This document shows, in pieces, positions 6,936-9,959 of a DNA stretch of 9,959 nucleotides. The translations under genes and the position numbers were made by a program. Origin of the DNA: SAR202 cluster bacterium (GTDB lineage Bacteria; Chloroflexota; Dehalococcoidia; Lucifugimonadales; UBA826); contig VFFY01000064.1 of NCBI GenBank assembly GCA_009392675.1, positions 1 to 9,959 of the forward strand. Reading direction: 5' to 3'. Each line of letters starts with the position of its first letter. Within the stretch, counting starts at the first letter, position 1. The notes under the pieces are model-generated. The model was not told the origin of the DNA. It ran no database searches and saw nothing but the letters and a program-made list of their open reading frames with translations.

Positions 6936-7361
6936 TTGATTACCGGGATATTACTTTCGCTGATGGCCGCCTTAGGTTTCGGGCTGAGTGCAGTTTTTAT
7001 AAAAGCAGGTATGTCCTCGGTGAGTGTAAAAACAGCTACAGTAATATCACTCATTTCCTCGACGGCCGTCACCATGGCGGTAGCGTTTTTGTTGCATTAT
7101 GAAGAAATTTTTTCCTTATCTCCAATGGCCTTCGTTTGGTTTATTTTGGCTGGGTTAATTACTTTTTTGGGAGGCCGATTTCTTAATTTTCACGCCATTA
7201 GTTTGATTGGCGCCTCAAAAGCATCGGCAGTAGTGTCATCGACTCCGTTATTTGCCGCTATATTGGCTGTGCTTTTCCTAGAGGAGAATATTGGGTTCAT
7301 GTTAGGTGTTGGCACCTTGATGATAGTTGCTGGGATTACTTTGGTGGTAATACAAAAATGA
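6936..7361 (+). CDS. EamA/DMT transporter, N-terminal half
   Basis: A 141-residue membrane protein with about five hydrophobic helices, equal to one EamA repeat of the drug/metabolite transporter superfamily. Helix 1 is ITGILLSLMAALGFGLSAVF, ending in the usual small-residue plus FIKAG pattern. The conserved late segment SSTPLFAAILAVLFLEE matches the helix 4-5 signature of EamA domains. I chose the TTG at 6936, one base after the purQ stop, because a purine-rich GGAAGAAAG (6921-6929) sits at proper spacing and the whole first helix is kept. TTG 6909 would add nine polar residues, and ATG 6963 would cut helix 1. Full DMT proteins have two such repeats; this one ends right after helix 5 at an A5-TGA that overlaps the next gene's ATG. 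Either half of a split transporter or a product of a frameshift. Substrate unknown. Confidence 0.8.
   Translation: MITGILLSLMAALGFGLSAVFIKAGMSSVSVKTATVISLISSTAVTMAVAFLLHYEEIFSLSPMAFVWFILAGLITFLGGRFLNFHAISLIGASKASAVVSSTPLFAAILAVLFLEENIGFMLGVGTLMIVAGITLVVIQK
7351..7361 (+). other. A5-TGA/ATG junction between the two transporter halves
   Basis: The first half ends CAA AAA TGA, and the second half's ATG overlaps that stop by four bases. The second gene is in the -1 frame relative to the first. One additional A in the run would read CAA AAA ATG AGG GAT and join both halves without loss of any residue. A ribosome slipping back one base on the A-run would have the same effect. The site therefore allows three readings: coupled separate genes, recoding, or a missing base. 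Confidence 0.6.
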
Positions 7362-7813
7362 GGGATACCGCAAAAACAATTACTTATTATGGGCTTTTTT
7401 TCGCAGTTTGTGCAGCTTTCTTATATGCTTTGTCAGCCTTGGTAGGGAAGAAAATTACGGATGATTTCTCATCTCCCATGGTTGCTTCAGCATTTTCGAT
7501 TTTGTTTGGATTGGTTGCAACAGGGTCAGTGTTTTTTGGTACTGTAAGCAAGGAGGCCAGATACCTGTCCGGGCGGTCTTGGGTTCTAATTGGATTGTCT
7601 GGATGTGCGTCTGCTTTAGGTGTTTCGGGGTGGTACCTGGCACTAAATGTAACCCAAGTAGTGGTTGTGGCTCCTATAGTAGCTGTTTATCCCCTGATAA
7701 CAATATTAGCAGCATCACTATTTTTGCGAGGAATAGAAAAAGTTACCAAACAAACCGTTGCGGGGGCGATAATTGTAGTCATTGGAGTATTGTTTGTGGG
7801 GTTTGGAACTTAA
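7358..7813 (+). CDS. EamA/DMT transporter, C-terminal half
   Basis: A 151-residue membrane protein with about five helices, the partner EamA repeat to the preceding gene. A short polar start (MRDTAKTITYY) looks like the inter-repeat linker of a normal DMT protein. Helix 1 follows, GLFFAVCAAFLYALSALVGKK, and the late signature VVVAPIVAVYPLITILAASL with FLRGIEK matches the second EamA repeat. The protein ends with a typical last helix, IIVVIGVLFVGFGT. Added to the first half, this gives 10 helices and about 292 residues, the usual size of an intact transporter. The ATG overlaps the upstream stop (ATGA), so translation should be coupled. It may be one subunit of a heterodimeric transporter or the displaced tail of a frameshifted gene. 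It lies 25 bases before purL. Confidence 0.82.
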   Translation: MRDTAKTITYYGLFFAVCAAFLYALSALVGKKITDDFSSPMVASAFSILFGLVATGSVFFGTVSKEARYLSGRSWVLIGLSGCASALGVSGWYLALNVTQVVVVAPIVAVYPLITILAASLFLRGIEKVTKQTVAGAIIVVIGVLFVGFGT

Positions 7814-7838
7814 TGAAGGTATATGGATTGTAAGAAAT

Positions 7839-9959
7839 ATGGCATTTGACAAGGAGATATTGGACGAGCTCGCAATATCCCCCGCTGAATACGAGCTCAT
7901 TGTAAAAAGGTTAGGAAGGGTGCCAAATCACCTGGAACTCGGATTGTTTGGATCTCTTTGGAGCGAACATTGCGGGTATAAGCACTCAAAGCCGCTGCTT
8001 AAATTGTTTGCGTCAGATAATCCGAGACTTTTGGTGAATCCCGGAGAAGAGAATGCTGGTGTGGTAGATATAGGCGATGGGTATGCGATTGTCTTCAAAA
8101 TAGAGTCTCACAACCACCCATCCGCTATTGAACCATACCAGGGGGCCGCTACTGGAGTTGGGGGTATAGTGCGGGATATATTTGCTATGGGTGCGAGACC
8201 TATCGCGTTGTTGAACTCGCTCAGGTTCGGCCCTTTGTCAAATGACAGAAATAAATATCTTTTTGACGGGGTCGTATCCGGTATTTCTGCGTATGGAAAC
8301 TGCATAGGGGTCCCGAACATTGGCGGAGAGGTAGTTTTTGCTGAATGTTATTCTGGCAATCCATTAGTAAATGCCATGTGTATAGGATTATTAAAGGTGG
8401 ATGAGCTTGTTAAAGCTACTTCTGGGAGCAGTGGAAATTTATTGATACTAGCCGGGTCTGGGACAGGGAAAGATGGGATTCATGGAGCCTCCGGGTTGGC
8501 TTCCAGAAGCTTTGAAGATGACAGGGAATTAAGGCCGACGGTCCAGGTTGGAAATCCTTTTCTCGAAAAAATACTAATTGAATCTTGTCTCGAAGTTGCT
8601 AAATCTGGAAAGATTGATGGAATGCAAGATTTAGGGGCGGCCGGCCTGACTAGTGCATCGGTGGAATGCGCTGCTAGTGGATCAACTGGTATCGAGATCG
8701 ATATTGATTTGGTACCTCGGAGAGATGATGACATGTCTCCATATGAGGTTATGTTGTCTGAGACCCAAGAGCGTATGTTAGTTTCTGTTAAACCTGAGAA
8801 TGCTGAAAGTGTGAAAGAAATATTTGACCGATGGGATATCGATAATTCGATAATAGGCAAAGTTACTACTTCAAATCGAGTTCATATTGTGAGTGGGACT
8901 CAATTATTAGCAGATCTACCAGTAGGTCTGCTTACAGACCCTCCGCAATATGTCATAGATTCAATTACCCCTCCATATCTGGAACCGTTACAAAACTTCG
9001 ATTTAAATCAGATAAATGTTCCGGATATCGCTCCGAATATGGTTTTAATGAGGCTTTTGTCCACTTCCAATATAACTTGTCGTCAGTCCGTGTACCAAAA
9101 ATATGATCATCAGGTTCAAACTAATACGGTGATACCACCTGGTTCTGATGGATCTCTCATTCGAATAAAAGGAACTGAGAAAGGTATATCAGCTTCCACT
9201 GATGGGAATGGGCGTCTTGCATATCTAGATCCCTATGTAGGTGGCCAGATAGCTGTCGCTGAAGCTTGCAGGAACGTGTCCTGTACCGGGGCCGAACCAA
9301 TAGCCCTCACAAATTGTCTGAATTTTGGGAATCCGGAAAAACCTGAGGTATATTTTCAACTTGAGAATTGTGTTAAGGGTATGGCAGATGCCAGTACAAA
9401 ATTTTCTAGTCCTGTGATAAGTGGAAATGTGAGTTTATACAATGAAACACAAAACACTCCCATATATCCCACTCCTGTTGTAGGAGCGGTAGGCCTCACC
9501 GAGAATGTTAGAAACTATGTAGACATGAGCTTTAAAAATGATGATGATGTGGTGTTATTACTGGGATCCTCTGAGGTTGTCTGTGACGTTGACTACCTTG
9601 CCGGAAGTGAATACCTCGAAATTTTTCACGATTTAATTGCTGGTCAGCCATCAATAGATTTGGAGAAAGAAATCTCGGTACAAAAATTATGTCGAGATCT
9701 TATTCAACATGATTTATTAAAATCGGCCCATGATTGTTCAGAAGGTGGATTGGCAGTTGCAATAGCAGAATCTTGTATAAAAGGTGAGATTGGCTTCAAA
9801 GGTGAATTCGAAACTAGAGGACGGTGGGATGTTCAACTTTTTGGAGAACAACAGTCTAGAATAGTGATTTCTGTTAAGAAAGGTAATGTTGCCGAGGTGA
9901 TGCGGTTCTGTATTGACTATCAGGTCGAAGTGCTAAATTTGGGTAAAGTTGGCGGCGAG
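7839..9959 (+). CDS. purL: Phosphoribosylformylglycinamidine synthase subunit PurL (3' end cut by window)
   Basis: An open frame of 707 codons without a stop that continues past the window. It encodes the small-type PurL, the ATP-dependent synthetase that turns FGAR plus PurQ-derived ammonia into FGAM. In order: SEHC (residues 42-45), containing the histidine thought to be catalytic; SHNHPS (90-95) with EPYQGAATGVGG; FAMGARP; the nucleotide-site GSGTGKDGIHGA (206-217); QDLGAAGLTSA; LSETQER; YDHQVQTNTV (from 422), opening the second AIRS-like repeat; and HDCSEGG (631-637). Small PurL proteins are usually about 720-770 residues, so only the last few dozen are missing. The ATG lies 25 bases after the transporter gene; the frame is open further upstream but holds no ATG, GTG or TTG. 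No strong ribosome site is seen: GAAGGT (7815-7820) is too far. Small PurL normally needs PurS, which is not in the window. Confidence 0.97.
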   Translation, partial: MAFDKEILDELAISPAEYELIVKRLGRVPNHLELGLFGSLWSEHCGYKHSKPLLKLFASDNPRLLVNPGEENAGVVDIGDGYAIVFKIESHNHPSAIEPYQGAATGVGGIVRDIFAMGARPIALLNSLRFGPLSNDRNKYLFDGVVSGISAYGNCIGVPNIGGEVVFAECYSGNPLVNAMCIGLLKVDELVKATSGSSGNLLILAGSGTGKDGIHGASGLASRSFEDDRELRPTVQVGNPFLEKILIESCLEVAKSGKIDGMQDLGAAGLTSASVECAASGSTGIEIDIDLVPRRDDDMSPYEVMLSETQERMLVSVKPENAESVKEIFDRWDIDNSIIGKVTTSNRVHIVSGTQLLADLPVGLLTDPPQYVIDSITPPYLEPLQNFDLNQINVPDIAPNMVLMRLLSTSNITCRQSVYQKYDHQVQTNTVIPPGSDGSLIRIKGTEKGISASTDGNGRLAYLDPYVGGQIAVAEACRNVSCTGAEPIALTNCLNFGNPEKPEVYFQLENCVKGMADASTKFSSPVISGNVSLYNETQNTPIYPTPVVGAVGLTENVRNYVDMSFKNDDDVVLLLGSSEVVCDVDYLAGSEYLEIFHDLIAGQPSIDLEKEISVQKLCRDLIQHDLLKSAHDCSEGGLAVAIAESCIKGEIGFKGEFETRGRWDVQLFGEQQSRIVISVKKGNVAEVMRFCIDYQVEVLNLGKVGGE

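Noticed and set aside
7813..7833. A six-codon ATG frame (MKVYGL) starting at the stop of the second transporter gene and ending before purL
   Set aside because: Far too short to call. It has no His, Gln or other codon run suggesting a leader peptide, and no attenuator structure follows before purL.
7579..7833. An 84-codon + strand frame inside the second transporter half
   Set aside because: It overlaps a gene with clear EamA features, and its translation shows no domain or membrane pattern of its own; a shadow frame.
9538..9549. Four tandem ATG triplets within purL
   Set aside because: A short in-frame run encoding Asn-Asp-Asp-Asp in conserved coding sequence; not long enough to be a meaningful microsatellite.
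1..9959. Mobile elements, CRISPR arrays, tRNA/rRNA genes or phage genes
   Set aside because: I found no spaced repeats, terminal inverted repeats, transposase or integrase motifs, or tRNA-like folds; nearly all bases lie within housekeeping or transporter genes.

Overview
This window is about 10 kb of AT-leaning bacterial DNA (low-to-mid 40s % GC by eye). Every gene I can support lies on the + strand with short gaps: nine complete genes plus one gene cut by the right edge. The core genes (LspA, RluA-type pseudouridine synthase, GluRS, YqeY, PurQ, small-type PurL) are clearly bacterial. GTG and TTG starts occur and Shine-Dalgarno motifs are weak or absent before most genes. A free-living bacterium, possibly an uncultured AT-leaning lineage such as a marine Chloroflexota, is my guess from general protein character only; no marker here fixes the phylum.

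Layout: (1) 4-2715, two unrelated 12-helix exporter-type membrane proteins, an MFS permease and a MATE transporter, 9 bases apart. (2) 2716-2788, a short gap starting a run of three abutting small stem-loops. (3) 2789-4173, lspA and an RluA-family pseudouridine synthase, joined by an ATGA stop/start overlap. (4) 4237-5694, gltX. (5) 5695-5783, a gap holding the best promoter in the window (TTGACC-N18-TATACT), followed by a 14-base perfect palindrome about where transcription should start. (6) 5784-9959, an apparent operon: yqeY, purQ, two half-length EamA/DMT transporter genes, then purL running off the end.

How the genes work together: PurQ and PurL are the glutaminase and synthetase subunits of FGAM synthase (purine synthesis step 4). 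The expected third subunit, PurS, is not in the window. Between purQ and purL lies a DMT-type transporter in two pieces that meet at an A5-TGA/ATG junction. One extra A would fuse them into a normal 10-helix protein of about 292 residues, so this is either a recent split, a recoded gene, or an indel in the sequence or assembly. gltX next to yqeY is a plausible link to tRNA-dependent glutamine metabolism, because YqeY resembles the tRNA-binding tail of GatB.

I see no phage, insertion sequence, CRISPR, tRNA, rRNA or toxin-antitoxin genes. Nothing clearly amounts to an undescribed system. The points most worth a second look are the split transporter inside the purine operon and the promoter/palindrome pair ahead of it.
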